The notes beneath the pieces were generated by a model. It did not search any database. It had not been told where the DNA came from and was given only the letters and a program-made list of their open reading frames with translations. DNA of 64,000 bases from Paenibacillus sp. Marseille-Q4541 (GTDB taxonomy: Bacteria > Bacillota > Bacilli > Paenibacillales > Paenibacillaceae), in the NCBI RefSeq assembly GCF_018310695.1, contig NZ_JAGXCY010000015.1:39641-103640 (forward strand). Reading direction: 5' to 3'. Every line of letters starts with the position of its first letter. Positions within the stretch are counted from its first letter, which is position 1. Below are positions 33,239 to 42,791 of this stretch, one piece after another. A program made the translations under genes and the position numbers.

Positions 33239-34222
33239 TTATTTGCCTGTCCTTCTCTTCTCAGCTTCTGGATAGCGGTCACCAACAATTTGGATCTTGC
33301 CAATCTCATCATTGATTACCTTCATCTCCCTTTCGGTGAAGACGATTTCAGTTGCTGCAACATTTTCTGAGATTCGATTGAAATTTGTTGTCCCTGGAAT
33401 GGGTACAATAGAGGGTTTCTGAGCAAGAATCCATGCTAGTGCGATTTGCGCTGTGGTTACATTTTTCAACTCGGCCAGTTTATTCAAATAATCGATAATC
33501 ACCTGATTCGCTTCCATCGCTTCCTTAGTAAACCGCGGAAGCTCGCCCCTGTTGTCGTTCTCGGTGAATGAAGCATTCTTGTCTAATTTCCCGGTAAGAA
33601 ATCCACGACCAAGGGGACTATAAGCTACCAAACCAATTCCCAATTCATCCAGTACAGGAAAAATGTCTTTTTCGATCTCCCGCCACCAAATCGAGTATTC
33701 ACTCTCCACTGCCGTCAATGGTTCAACGTAATGCGCACGGCGAATCGTTTCAGCGCTAGCCTCTGACAACCCCCAATGGAGGATCTTTCCGTCTTTTTTC
33801 AACTGTTGCATGGTCAACGCCACTTCTTCAATTGGAACCTTTGGATCTACACGATGGATGTAGTATAAATCGATATAATCTGTTTGTAATCTTTTTAAAG
33901 ACCCTTCAACCGAACGGATAATTGATTCTGGCCGGCTGTCAAGTTCATTTGTTAAGCCATTGATCTTAAAACCGCCTTTCGTTGCAATCTGTACCTTATT
34001 CCTATGCCCTGCGAGCGCCTCACCAACAAGCTCCTCATTTGTGTAAGGCCCATATACTTCCGCTGTATCAAACATCGTGATGCCAGAATCAATAGCGGAG
34101 TGTACAACTGAAATCATTTCACCACGGTCTTTTGCTGGTCCCCGGTGGTAGTTTAACCCCATACATCCAAATCCAAGTTCAGACGTTTCCAAACCGTTGA
34201 TTCCTAAAATTCTTTTCTTCAT
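33239..34222 (-). CDS. Aldo/keto reductase
   Basis: A 327-residue (alpha/beta)8-barrel NADPH-dependent reductase of the Tas/YhdN-like type. Landmarks: SELGFGCMGLNYHRGP, the catalytic Tyr in FDTAEVYGPYTNEELVGEAL, the catalytic Lys in ATKGGFKI, DYIDLYYIHRVDP, and IVPIPGTTNFNRISENV in the cofactor-binding region. It reduces carbonyls on a substrate that cannot be told from sequence. GGAAAGGAGAAAGTT precedes the ATG. It stands as a single gene. Confidence 0.92.
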   Translation of the reverse strand: MKKRILGINGLETSELGFGCMGLNYHRGPAKDRGEMISVVHSAIDSGITMFDTAEVYGPYTNEELVGEALAGHRNKVQIATKGGFKINGLTNELDSRPESIIRSVEGSLKRLQTDYIDLYYIHRVDPKVPIEEVALTMQQLKKDGKILHWGLSEASAETIRRAHYVEPLTAVESEYSIWWREIEKDIFPVLDELGIGLVAYSPLGRGFLTGKLDKNASFTENDNRGELPRFTKEAMEANQVIIDYLNKLAELKNVTTAQIALAWILAQKPSIVPIPGTTNFNRISENVAATEIVFTEREMKVINDEIGKIQIVGDRYPEAEKRRTGK

Positions 34223-34459
34223 AACTTTCTCCTTTCCTAACCGAGTTTTTTATTAAGCCAGAAATTTGTGTAATGTCATTCCATTCAAAAGCACACGATA
34301 CAATGCGTTATGGATCTTCAACTATTAAATAATCCATGCACTGAGGTCTGTCGCCAACAGGCTACCTCGCTATATTCTTATGGTAGTTTTAAGTGCGAAA
34401 AATTTCTAATACCTATATTGAATTTTTTATCATGCCTAATATGTATCGTATAGGTTTTT

Positions 34460-34548
34460 AGACCTTAGCTTGGGATAAGAACTTGTACCGTTAAAACAAA
34501 AAAAGCCGCTAATTAGCGACTTTTCATAGGACAATGTTGATGTCTCCC
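34460..34548 (-). repeat. Family-2 structured repeat
   Basis: TTGGGATAAGAACTTGTACCGTT, then an A tract and the hairpin AAAAAGCCGCTAATTAGCGACTTTT, then AGGACAATGTTGATGTC. Same orientation as all other copies (T tract on the minus strand). Confidence 0.78.
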
Positions 34549-34590
34549 AATATTTATTCTTACTTTTGTTCTTGTGAAATTAGGTTTACA

Positions 34591-34742
34591 TTACATGCCT
34601 TTTGATTTACTCCCAAACACCAACTTTCTCCACACAAACTCAAATGGTCCATATTTATATTGCTTCATAAGAATTGTTGAAATACATACTTGAATAATAA
34701 AGAACACGATACAATAAATAAATGGCTTTAGTAGAGTAAAAT
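34591..34742 (-). pseudogene. DUF418-family membrane protein, C-terminal remnant
   Basis: About 48 codons encode TLLKPFIYCIVFFIIQVCIS, MKQYKYGPFEFVWRKLVFGSK and a stop. The PFEFVWRKL motif and preceding membrane helix are typical of the C-terminus of DUF418 proteins, whose normal length is over 300 residues. The upstream part is missing and replaced directly by a response-regulator fragment. Confidence 0.7.
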
Positions 34743-34745
34743 CTT

Positions 34746-34941
34746 TTATAATTGTACATCCGAACCCGAACTTCTACGAAGTAGAGCTTCGACATGCTTA
34801 TGAAGAACAACAATCGAAAATGGCTTGGTGATATAGTCATCCGCTTGCTGATCAAAGCTCATAATCTATGTATATTCATCACTCATCGCTGTCAGCCTCA
34901 GGACAGGGACCTGGCTTGTTTTTCTAGTCTCATTTCAAATT
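34746..34941 (-). pseudogene. Response-regulator receiver-domain remnant
   Basis: The minus strand encodes VPVLRLTAMSDEYT, a stop codon (TAG), then IMSFDQQADDYITKPFSIVVLHKHVEALLRRS, which is the second half of an OmpR-type receiver domain including the conserved TKPF lysine. The N-terminal aspartate region and the DNA-binding domain are absent. It is decayed and lies head-on against the DUF418 remnant. Confidence 0.75.
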
Positions 34942-35071
34942 TACTCCCATATCGTTATTAATCTACTTATTTTTAGTATATCCATGAAATTAACATACTT
35001 ATGTGAAACTAGTATGAAATCGAGAACATAGCATCGCGCCACTTATAACGAAATATCATTATCACGGTAAT

Positions 35072-35238
35072 AAAAAAAGTCCCTATGTCTATTGTAGACA
35101 TAGGGACGATTGAACAACCGCGTTACCACCCAGATTGTACAAATGGTGGCCTTCGCTTGATCACGGGGCTCTTTTAACGTATATTGCATTATTTTCAGTC
35201 ATCGTAATATCTCAGCAAGAGTTCATCTTTCTTGAGTC
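35072..35238 (-). ncRNA. T-box-like leader element without a downstream synthetase or transporter gene
   Basis: Read on the minus strand, CTGGGTGGTAACGCGG (35118-35133) matches the T-box signature that binds the tRNA acceptor end. It is followed by TTGTTCAATCGTCCC and a strong terminator, GTCCCTATGTCTA / TAGACATAGGGAC, with a run of seven T. That is the normal terminator/antiterminator end of a T-box. The upstream 100 bases are bounded by the stop codon at 35239, so a full stem I with specifier is not clear to me. What follows downstream is only gene debris, so the element appears orphaned. Confidence 0.72.
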
Positions 35239-38200
35239 TTACTCCACCATTTTACTAGCAACAAATCCAAGGTCTACGATATCAATCTTGCCATCGCCAT
35301 TAAAGTCCAAGTGCTTGATTTGTTCCCAATCCATGCTCTCGGAAGTTTTGCCGTAATTGGCCGCGATAATAGCAAGATCTCCGATACTCACCTTATCGTC
35401 ATTGTTAACATCTCCCGGGATTCCCGGAGGTGATGTCTCTGACGTAATCTCAATATTGATTGAAGACGGGGCAGCCGTGGTTTCTTCTCCTATATCATTC
35501 CCCATTGTTGTATCGGTCACGGATATAGTTGCCGTAATTGGTTTCTCCACAGTTGTTGCTTTAAATGTCAGATCCAGCAGTTGCACATCCGAAGTTATGG
35601 CATTGTCCGCTCCTATACTCGCCATAATAAACCGTAGCTTGCCTGGTGTATCCTTTACAATCTCTACAAGACTTACACCATCTTTCACCGGCTTAGCGTC
35701 TATGAATTCGAACAAGCTCGGGTCATATTCCATCCTGATGTCGACTGCGTAAACACTTTGTATCACACTGTTTAATCCCAATTGAACGGCAAACTCCTTA
35801 CCGGATTGAACGCTTTTAACAGAAGATAGTGTCGTTGTTGGTGTATCTGGCTCTAGTGTGATTGTGTCTTTGGTTGTGACCACAATCGAGCTGAATCCAG
35901 ATTTGATGCCATTACTGTTAACCGCTCTGACTTTAATAGTATAGCTGGTATTAGCCGTCAATCCACTTAGGTTATAGCTCTTGGAATTAATCGTATCAAG
36001 TAAGCTGTTGTTCAAATACACCTCATAGCCTGTAATGTCCACATTACTAGTGGATGCATCCCAAGTTATCATGGCCGTTGTATCTTTCACATCAGAAGCC
36101 TTAAGATTCATAGGTGCTGTTGGTAGAGTCTGATCTGTGATGTCAATACTTACTGAATCACTCTTCGCAGATTCATTCCCCGATTTATCGATCGCTGTGA
36201 CAGTTACCGTATAAGAGGTGCCGGCCATAAGATCCTGAACCATTAAGAACGTTGTACCCGTGCCGTTAACATAGGTGATCTTGTCGCTGTTACCATCATT
36301 TACGTATACTTTATAGCCAAGAACATCATCATCTGCAGGAGCCGTCCAGCGTACGATTACTGAGTTCTGCGTAACACCATTTTCATCGATGGTAACTCCC
36401 GTAGGTGCAGCAGGAGGTGTGGTGTCGCTGTCTGCTCTCTCATAGCCCGTAAGACGAATTTCTGCAGCAGAGGCGAATAGTTTCCCACTTTCAGCGCTTA
36501 GGGTTTCAACCCCGTAAAGGCGGATTGCCTTCGCAGCAACAGGAGCGAATTGAACATCCTGCCAACCTGTCATACTCCAATTCCCTGTTCCACCTGGCAC
36601 ATCAACGAACTCGGTACCGTTTGTGCTGTACTGAATTTTATATTTTTGGATGATACCGTTAGCTCCGCCACCTGTACGCGGCATATAACGTAGTCCATCA
36701 ACCATGTAAGGCTTATCAGATAATGTAAGAGTAATATAGAGGTTCTCGCGTACATCGCCCTTCCACAATGAATGCCATACCGTATTTGGATTGTTGTCCA
36801 GAACTAGTCTAGCAGGCCCTTCATTCGCACCACCGTTAGCCTCCACACTACCTGCTGTAGCGGTATACTGTGTAACTGAAATATCCCGATCGCTTGAGCC
36901 TGCATGATGTGGTCCTGTAATGATATAAACAGCGGTATAGTTACCCTTAGCAAGTTTAATCATATCCCCAACGACAACGGTGTCTGTACCTCTAATCTCT
37001 TGCGTCCCATGGAACACGCTAACCTTAACTCCAGGACTATAGATGAGATTATCAAGCAACTTATCTACCGTTATTGTCTGATCTTGCGGTACACCGATTG
37101 TTTTGCCAGCAATATTTACGGTATATACCTTTGAACTTATTGATAATAGCTCTGGATCATGAACGATCAAGAGGGTATAACTCTTTTCAGTCTCTTCTTT
37201 CTTAAGCTTTAAGATATCATTCGTATGGATTTCTTCCGTTCCAGTAATCTCTTCCGTTCCGCGGTATACTTTCAAGTTAACACCTTCGTCATAGACGAGA
37301 TTCGAAATAATTGTATCCACGGTCAGTGACTCGCTGTCGAGAATCGAAATGGTCTTGAGGTCTTGATTTACAGTATACACGGGAGAATCTACATTAAAGG
37401 AGACTGTACCCGACTCAAAAGCACCAATATCAGGAATTCCTGTAACTGAATTGCCGAAATAGTCTCTGCCTCCGTTATCCTTGATCGGTTTTCCAGCGTT
37501 TACAGCTGGGGAACCAGATTGCAACTGGTACCCGGTCAAGCTTGAAGTATCAACTGGACGACCTTCTCCTGTGCCTCCCGTGCCGGGGTCAACGAACAAT
37601 GGATCTGCTGTAATCACTGCTCTATCATTGGAAGGTGTGTTCTTGAAGTTATAAAACAGATTGTTTTGCCAATCAATATTATGTTCACTAAAGTTAGCTT
37701 CTTCATGCGGTGTATCCCCAGGATAGTAAAAAATATTATTATAGAATTTAGCATCAGAGTTACCACCACTGCCGTACATAAATTTCTTGTAGCCATCCGC
37801 CTTCATGTAAACTGTATTATTATAAGCCATGGCACCAAAGGTTCCTGTTCGCCAATCGATTACTCCGTGCTCGGTATCATCATTCTGACTGATATTGTAG
37901 CGGAATATGCCATTAAATCCGTACAATCCAGGCGTATTGCACCACATAAACGTACCGCCCGCGTTATCGTGCACATAATTGTACTGTACTAAAGTGCCAT
38001 CATTCAGCGCATCGATTTCAATACCCTGCCCATCGCCTGCTCGTTTGGTATCGTATACCTCATTGAACTGGAAAGTCGTATTGTCCGAATTCCAGTTGAA
38101 CAGGCCTACAGCATAGGAGCCGCTGGAAGCAGCACGATATACTAGGTTATTTTCTATGACAGCATCTTTATTGTTATCTATAATAGCGCCATCACCATCG

Positions 38201-40143
38201 ATATCGTAAATGAGATTGTTAGCTAAATAGAAGTCTTCATATGGCTTCCATGCGTACCCTGCTCTTCCCGGAGCATGGTTGCTTGGATATGGCCCCCATT
38301 TCGTATCCGTAGTTTCCGCTCTGCGCGCCCACACCGATACAAAATTTACACCTGAACGCCCTAAATCGTAAAGCTCACTGTTCGTAATACGAATATCATT
38401 AATTGAAGTAGGAATATGCTCTGAAGCTGGAGTATTCGGCTTTGCCTGTACCTCCATCAGGATCCCTCCGGACGATTTACCCTGGTTCGTATCCGGCCCA
38501 TGGAATCCATGAATAACGAGGTTGTCAAAGTAAAAATGATTCAGATCTCCTGCGTCCTCCCCCGTAATGTTGATCCCTCTATGATACACCTGAGAATCTG
38601 GCTTATGGTTTGGTCCAGACAGCTCCAGATCGCGTACTTCCCAATAGGACTGATTATAGAATGAGATAACATTGTTAACCGTAACGGTTGTGCTGAACTC
38701 AGCACTCATTAATGTAGCTGACCAGTTCTTGTCGCTTGGCTCAAGTATTGGCCGCTCACCATCCTCTTCACCGTAGCTTGCAACTATTATCGGATAACCA
38801 TCTACACCTGAACCTTTAGGCTTAAAAGCCCCCTTAAATCGATCACCTTTCTTAAAGTAGATATGGTCGCCTGGCATAAAATCAATCGTATTCAGCTTGT
38901 CGATTGTCAGGAACGCTTTGTCAGGACTACGTCCATCGTTGTTGTCAGAGCCTGAATTCGCGACATAGTAACTCACGCCTTCCGCTACACCAATGGTAAA
39001 ACTAGCTGGAGTCTTTTCCCCTTGATAGATTGCCTCAATCGTAATTGTCTGCTCTGATGAGTTCGAAGGCAGACGATTGAAGTTAAAGGTAGCTTGAAGA
39101 TTATCACTGTCGTAGGCGAAGTCTTTCGTATTTAACGTTTTGAACTCACCTTCGTTTATTTTGTATTTAAAGGTAAAATCGGACGTCACAGGAGCAACGG
39201 ATGGCTTCCGATCCAATAGGGCTGTAAGCGTACCGTTAGAAGCGGATAAGCTCTTTACCTTCGCCGTTATCACTTCCTCCCCTGAAGCAGCAATAGGGAA
39301 ATCAAGTGTCAGGGTCGTATTCGTTTGATACGTCACATACATCGTAATTGTCTGGTCTACGGGCCCGGCCTCAATCGGATCAAAATTCATTGTAAAGGTT
39401 GTTTTATCGTCACTTACACTCGACCCGGTAATCAACAATGGTGAAGTCACATCCGGGTTAATTGAAGAAGAGTATGAGACTTCAAAATCTTTTGCAGAGG
39501 GGGCAGGAGCAGTTGCATTGAATACAGACGTTATGGTCCCATTCTGAGCGCTTACCTGCTTGAGATCACTCTTAACTGTCAATTTAGCATTGTCGATATA
39601 AAAGTTGTTTCCTGCCTGATTGGATTCAAGCCATGCGAATAGACGTGCACGATCAGTGCCAATAGGCGTGAACTCTATCGAATACTGGGTCCAGTCATTT
39701 TTTGTCGCCTTAACCGTAAGCTGTCCGCTACCGTGATTTTTAACACCTATCTGCATGGAACCTTTAGATGCATCATCGGCCTTCACCCATACGGTGTATT
39801 CGTAGGTTAGCCCTGGTTGCAATCCTTTCACATCCTGCTCCAGAGAACCGCCAGCGGTTGCACTTTTGACAGCATAATTTCCATCATGAGCATTCCCTGC
39901 ACCTTCTACCTTTACTGGGCCACGGTATGCATACCAATTGTTAAATGCCTCTTTTACGGAGCCGTCATTGGGAATCAAGTCCGCATCTTCAAAGCTGGAA
40001 TTCTTAAGCAAATTCATCTCTTCTAAGGTGACGCTAGATGCCGCATAAAGTGAGTTTTGTGGAAACAAAGAAACGAATAGTGTAAACACAAGAGACATAG
40101 CCAAACTTCGTTTGAAAAAGTCATATCTTCTTTTCATTTTCAT
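35239..40143 (-). CDS. Giant secreted beta-helix protein with CBM, F5/8C, FN3, cohesin and dockerin domains
   Basis: A 1634-residue exported protein. Order by rough residue: signal peptide 1-34; CBM4/9-like lectin 44-188 (LLKNSSFEDADLI); two X2/Ig-like modules 194-386; right-handed beta-helix from 391 (YYVANSGSDNNDGRSPDKAF) to about 910, the likely polysaccharide-active part; two Ig-like repeats; F5/8 type C (discoidin) domain 1084-1234; two fibronectin-III domains 1241-1421; a cohesin-like domain 1431-1564; a type I dockerin with two calcium loops (DVNNDDKVSIGDL and DFNGDGKIDIVDL). Having both cohesin and dockerin in one chain is unusual. The start (MKMKRR) has only a weak ribosome site. Confidence 0.9.
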   Translation of the reverse strand: MKMKRRYDFFKRSLAMSLVFTLFVSLFPQNSLYAASSVTLEEMNLLKNSSFEDADLIPNDGSVKEAFNNWYAYRGPVKVEGAGNAHDGNYAVKSATAGGSLEQDVKGLQPGLTYEYTVWVKADDASKGSMQIGVKNHGSGQLTVKATKNDWTQYSIEFTPIGTDRARLFAWLESNQAGNNFYIDNAKLTVKSDLKQVSAQNGTITSVFNATAPAPSAKDFEVSYSSSINPDVTSPLLITGSSVSDDKTTFTMNFDPIEAGPVDQTITMYVTYQTNTTLTLDFPIAASGEEVITAKVKSLSASNGTLTALLDRKPSVAPVTSDFTFKYKINEGEFKTLNTKDFAYDSDNLQATFNFNRLPSNSSEQTITIEAIYQGEKTPASFTIGVAEGVSYYVANSGSDNNDGRSPDKAFLTIDKLNTIDFMPGDHIYFKKGDRFKGAFKPKGSGVDGYPIIVASYGEEDGERPILEPSDKNWSATLMSAEFSTTVTVNNVISFYNQSYWEVRDLELSGPNHKPDSQVYHRGINITGEDAGDLNHFYFDNLVIHGFHGPDTNQGKSSGGILMEVQAKPNTPASEHIPTSINDIRITNSELYDLGRSGVNFVSVWARRAETTDTKWGPYPSNHAPGRAGYAWKPYEDFYLANNLIYDIDGDGAIIDNNKDAVIENNLVYRAASSGSYAVGLFNWNSDNTTFQFNEVYDTKRAGDGQGIEIDALNDGTLVQYNYVHDNAGGTFMWCNTPGLYGFNGIFRYNISQNDDTEHGVIDWRTGTFGAMAYNNTVYMKADGYKKFMYGSGGNSDAKFYNNIFYYPGDTPHEEANFSEHNIDWQNNLFYNFKNTPSNDRAVITADPLFVDPGTGGTGEGRPVDTSSLTGYQLQSGSPAVNAGKPIKDNGGRDYFGNSVTGIPDIGAFESGTVSFNVDSPVYTVNQDLKTISILDSESLTVDTIISNLVYDEGVNLKVYRGTEEITGTEEIHTNDILKLKKEETEKSYTLLIVHDPELLSISSKVYTVNIAGKTIGVPQDQTITVDKLLDNLIYSPGVKVSVFHGTQEIRGTDTVVVGDMIKLAKGNYTAVYIITGPHHAGSSDRDISVTQYTATAGSVEANGGANEGPARLVLDNNPNTVWHSLWKGDVRENLYITLTLSDKPYMVDGLRYMPRTGGGANGIIQKYKIQYSTNGTEFVDVPGGTGNWSMTGWQDVQFAPVAAKAIRLYGVETLSAESGKLFASAAEIRLTGYERADSDTTPPAAPTGVTIDENGVTQNSVIVRWTAPADDDVLGYKVYVNDGNSDKITYVNGTGTTFLMVQDLMAGTSYTVTVTAIDKSGNESAKSDSVSIDITDQTLPTAPMNLKASDVKDTTAMITWDASTSNVDITGYEVYLNNSLLDTINSKSYNLSGLTANTSYTIKVRAVNSNGIKSGFSSIVVTTKDTITLEPDTPTTTLSSVKSVQSGKEFAVQLGLNSVIQSVYAVDIRMEYDPSLFEFIDAKPVKDGVSLVEIVKDTPGKLRFIMASIGADNAITSDVQLLDLTFKATTVEKPITATISVTDTTMGNDIGEETTAAPSSINIEITSETSPPGIPGDVNNDDKVSIGDLAIIAANYGKTSESMDWEQIKHLDFNGDGKIDIVDLGFVASKMVE

Positions 40144-40223
40144 CCACTTCAGACCCTTCTACTATAAAATCTAGCAATGATTGTAAACGCTATCCAAAAT
40201 ATTGAGAGTACGCCAACTTCATC

Positions 40224-41117
40224 TCAATTCTCCGCAAATGTAACAGGGTTATTGTCACTTAATTGCTGCAGCAATTGTTTATAGTAGCCACTTTTCAAGA
40301 AATCACTGGTGATTGCAATCTTTTGCTGTGTAAAATCTGTTTTCACATCGGTTCGAGAAATAATCTTTCCTGTTCTTTGCAAATTACCAAATGTATAAGA
40401 AAATTCCTGACCCGCTTCACCTGACCTCAGAATATCCGCTAGTTCCGCGTCCGCATTATCAAGCGACTTTAACTGACTCCAATCGATCGTATGCTCTTCC
40501 GCACTTCCATTGTCTGTAATTGAATAGACGATCTGATCTGCGTGATTGTACAGCGCGATGTTCTCTTCAAAATAAGCACGCGACTTTGTTAACAGAGGCT
40601 TATCCGCATTTGCAGCTAGATAGTCAATGATTTTCACTTCCAGATTACTAGCAACGTATTGATAATAACTATAAATATCGAATTGTTCTGGACCATATAT
40701 CGCTTTACCATTCTTCTTATCCACTTTCCGCTGGGCGTTCTCAATCTTCATCTGTTCCTGCAAATGTGTCAAAGAATAAGGTCCGTACAACCCTAGTTTA
40801 TTCCCTAAATAAAACTGTGCGCTGACGCTCTGGGCTATCGCTTTCGTTCTCTGGTCCAATAGGTCGCTATTATCGATATCATCTACTTCACGTTTCGCTA
40901 ATTGGTGATAGAATTTAACTTCCTCCTGTTCGATTACACGGGTAAAACCAGAGTAAGAAAAGATCTGTTCTGTGATGCCAGGCTGCTGCCTTTCCTCATC
41001 AGATTGATTAAGAAAACCAACCAGCATAACGACCGCCGCTAAAGAAAGTATGAATCCCATAATAGTCAACAAAGGGGATTTCCGTGTGGAAAGAGAACGA
41101 GTCTTACGCGACATCAT
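40224..41117 (-). CDS. Membrane-anchored extracytoplasmic protein of unknown function
   Basis: About 297 residues. A single N-terminal membrane segment (LLTIMGFILSLAAVVMLVGFL) is followed by an extracytoplasmic helical domain (VIEQEEVKFYHQLAKREVDDI...). The architecture recalls SurA/PrsA-like foldases, but I see no parvulin core, so this is only a suggestion. It lies 80 bases upstream of the giant secreted protein on the same strand and may assist its export or folding. The start could be the ATG at 41117 or at 41114, both after GGAG. Confidence 0.65.
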   Translation of the reverse strand: MMSRKTRSLSTRKSPLLTIMGFILSLAAVVMLVGFLNQSDEERQQPGITEQIFSYSGFTRVIEQEEVKFYHQLAKREVDDIDNSDLLDQRTKAIAQSVSAQFYLGNKLGLYGPYSLTHLQEQMKIENAQRKVDKKNGKAIYGPEQFDIYSYYQYVASNLEVKIIDYLAANADKPLLTKSRAYFEENIALYNHADQIVYSITDNGSAEEHTIDWSQLKSLDNADAELADILRSGEAGQEFSYTFGNLQRTGKIISRTDVKTDFTQQKIAITSDFLKSGYYKQLLQQLSDNNPVTFAEN

Positions 41118-41407
41118 GAACACTCCATTCTAATGTTGAGTTGAACCATATGTACTGTGTCGACCTCCTTTATATAGTTAAATAGATTATTTATACCTAA
41201 GTATGTTATGGGCATAGGACTTTTCTGTAAATCAATAATAATGCAACAATCACATAAAAATGCAATCATTCACCCACGTCCAGCTCTCTGTATTTGTTGA
41301 TATAGTGGAGATGAATCGACAGTTTTTGCATATAACCCGTGATATAGTATTCGCGAAAGTATGGGCTATAAGAACAAATCTATGAAAAAAACGAGAGGAG
41401 TAAATCT

Positions 41408-42208
41408 ATGTATTTCGATTTTTATTCCGTGAATGACTGGATCGAAACCTATCCGATGAGTGTGAAAACCGTTTATAAACTTTACACATTGCCTGACTAT
41501 GACATCAATCATCGAATCATTGAAAGCAATAAATACATATTGTTTTACACACTTGATGGTGAAGGTAGTATTCAGGTGGATGGACAAGAGTTTCTCGTTC
41601 AATCTAACAGCCTTATTTTTGCAAACGCCACCAAATCACTGGCCTACCAATGCTCAGGCGACCAATGGAACTTCTGGTTGTTTGAGTTTAAGACAGAGCC
41701 GTTCTTATTAACCCCCAACTATGTATACCACACACCGTTCAAAATGGACTATTTCGATCTGTGCGATCAAATCCTTCTAAGTCTAAAAGAAGATCGGCAG
41801 CAACTTGCCTCTGCTTACTTCTACCTCTTCTACTCTATTCTCGCGAGCACGCTGGAGAATGGCGTGAATTCTTTTAATATAACCGTCATTAATAAAAGCC
41901 TGGAATATATGAAGGAAAACATCATGAATTTCTCTGTTCAATCACTCTCCCGCTATTTGAATATCCCGATACGTACATTGTTCTATATATTCAATAAGGA
42001 AGTCGGAACTTCGCCTAATCGATATTTTCAGGGGGTAAAGACGGAGCTAGGGAAGGAATACTTAGAAATTACCAGTATGAACATTTCAGAGATTTCTCAC
42101 GTCTTAGGTTATTGTAGCTCAAGTCATTTTTCCACGGTGTTCAAGCAGTTTGTTGGTGTTAGCCCCGCTCAATACAGACGTGAGTTCGAGCTCCGGAATT
42201 TGGGGTGA
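41408..42208 (+). CDS. AraC-family transcriptional regulator
   Basis: A 266-residue regulator with an N-terminal cupin-like sensor (ILFYTLDGEGSIQVDGQEFLV) and a C-terminal AraC DNA-binding region (SVQSLSRYLNIPIRTLFYIFNKEVGTSPNRYF, then ISEISHVLGYCSSSHFSTVFKQFVGVSPAQYRREF). GAGAGGAGTAAATCT precedes the ATG. It is divergent from the membrane-anchored protein and giant secreted protein genes, which it probably controls. A family-2 repeat begins 14 bases after its stop. Confidence 0.9.
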   Translation: MYFDFYSVNDWIETYPMSVKTVYKLYTLPDYDINHRIIESNKYILFYTLDGEGSIQVDGQEFLVQSNSLIFANATKSLAYQCSGDQWNFWLFEFKTEPFLLTPNYVYHTPFKMDYFDLCDQILLSLKEDRQQLASAYFYLFYSILASTLENGVNSFNITVINKSLEYMKENIMNFSVQSLSRYLNIPIRTLFYIFNKEVGTSPNRYFQGVKTELGKEYLEITSMNISEISHVLGYCSSSHFSTVFKQFVGVSPAQYRREFELRNLG

Positions 42209-42221
42209 GATTTGGCAGAAC

Positions 42222-42277
42222 AAACAAAAAAAGCCGCTAACTAAGCGACTTCTAATAGGACTATATTTTTGTCCCGC
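42222..42277 (-). repeat. Family-2 structured repeat, downstream of the Nudix gene
   Basis: AACAAAAAAAGCCGCTAACTAAGCGACTTC, then AATAGGACTATATTTTTGTCC. Orientation is the same as the copy at 43007. Confidence 0.75.
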
Positions 42278-42302
42278 GACACCTATAGAGACCCTCGTAC
42301 AA

Positions 42303-42791
42303 CTAGACATGCCTTTGAAGCTTAATGCTGCATTCTGACGTTGTTGCAGTGATATACTCCATATAATTCACAGAGCCGTTAAAGTTTAAATAAGCTTCAT
42401 AACGCATGCGGATTGCAGGTAAAGTAATCAAATCCAGAACATGTTCCTTTGGAACCCACCTGCACTCGCTCGTTTCATCCGAAGTAGCTAACTCTCCACC
42501 TACAGCTTTGCATACGAAATCAAACATGACCTTCGTAGGAACATCAGTCACACCGTCATACCATTTATGGATCGCTGTATTCGAAACAACACTAATTACA
42601 TGGCTAACCGTGGCGTCTATTCCACTTTCCTCTTTAATTTCACGAATCACGCCATCAATCAGGTTTTCTCCGACTTCAGTTATCCCACCAGGATACACCC
42701 AACCATCGTCATGGGCTTTTACTAATAGAATATTTCCATTTCCATCTTCTACAATTCCGCCTGCCGATACAATATGTGTCGGAAACGCCAT
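42303..42791 (-). CDS. Nudix hydrolase
   Basis: A 162-residue Nudix-fold pyrophosphohydrolase. The Nudix box is GGITEVGENLIDGVIREIKEESGI (Gly-x5-Glu-x7-Arg-Glu-x-x-Glu-Glu-x-Gly), with all catalytic residues present. It hydrolyses a nucleoside-diphosphate-linked compound that cannot be identified from sequence. AGGAGGTCGTGAA precedes the ATG. The gene is bracketed by two family-2 repeats in the same orientation, at 42222 and 43007, which fits a mobile or cassette-like unit. Confidence 0.9.
   Translation of the reverse strand: MAFPTHIVSAGGIVEDGNGNILLVKAHDDGWVYPGGITEVGENLIDGVIREIKEESGIDATVSHVISVVSNTAIHKWYDGVTDVPTKVMFDFVCKAVGGELATSDETSECRWVPKEHVLDLITLPAIRMRYEAYLNFNGSVNYMEYITATTSECSIKLQRHV

Noticed and set aside
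35357..35752. 131-codon plus-strand frame inside the giant secreted-protein gene
   Set aside because: Antisense shadow of the cohesin-dockerin region, no ribosome site.
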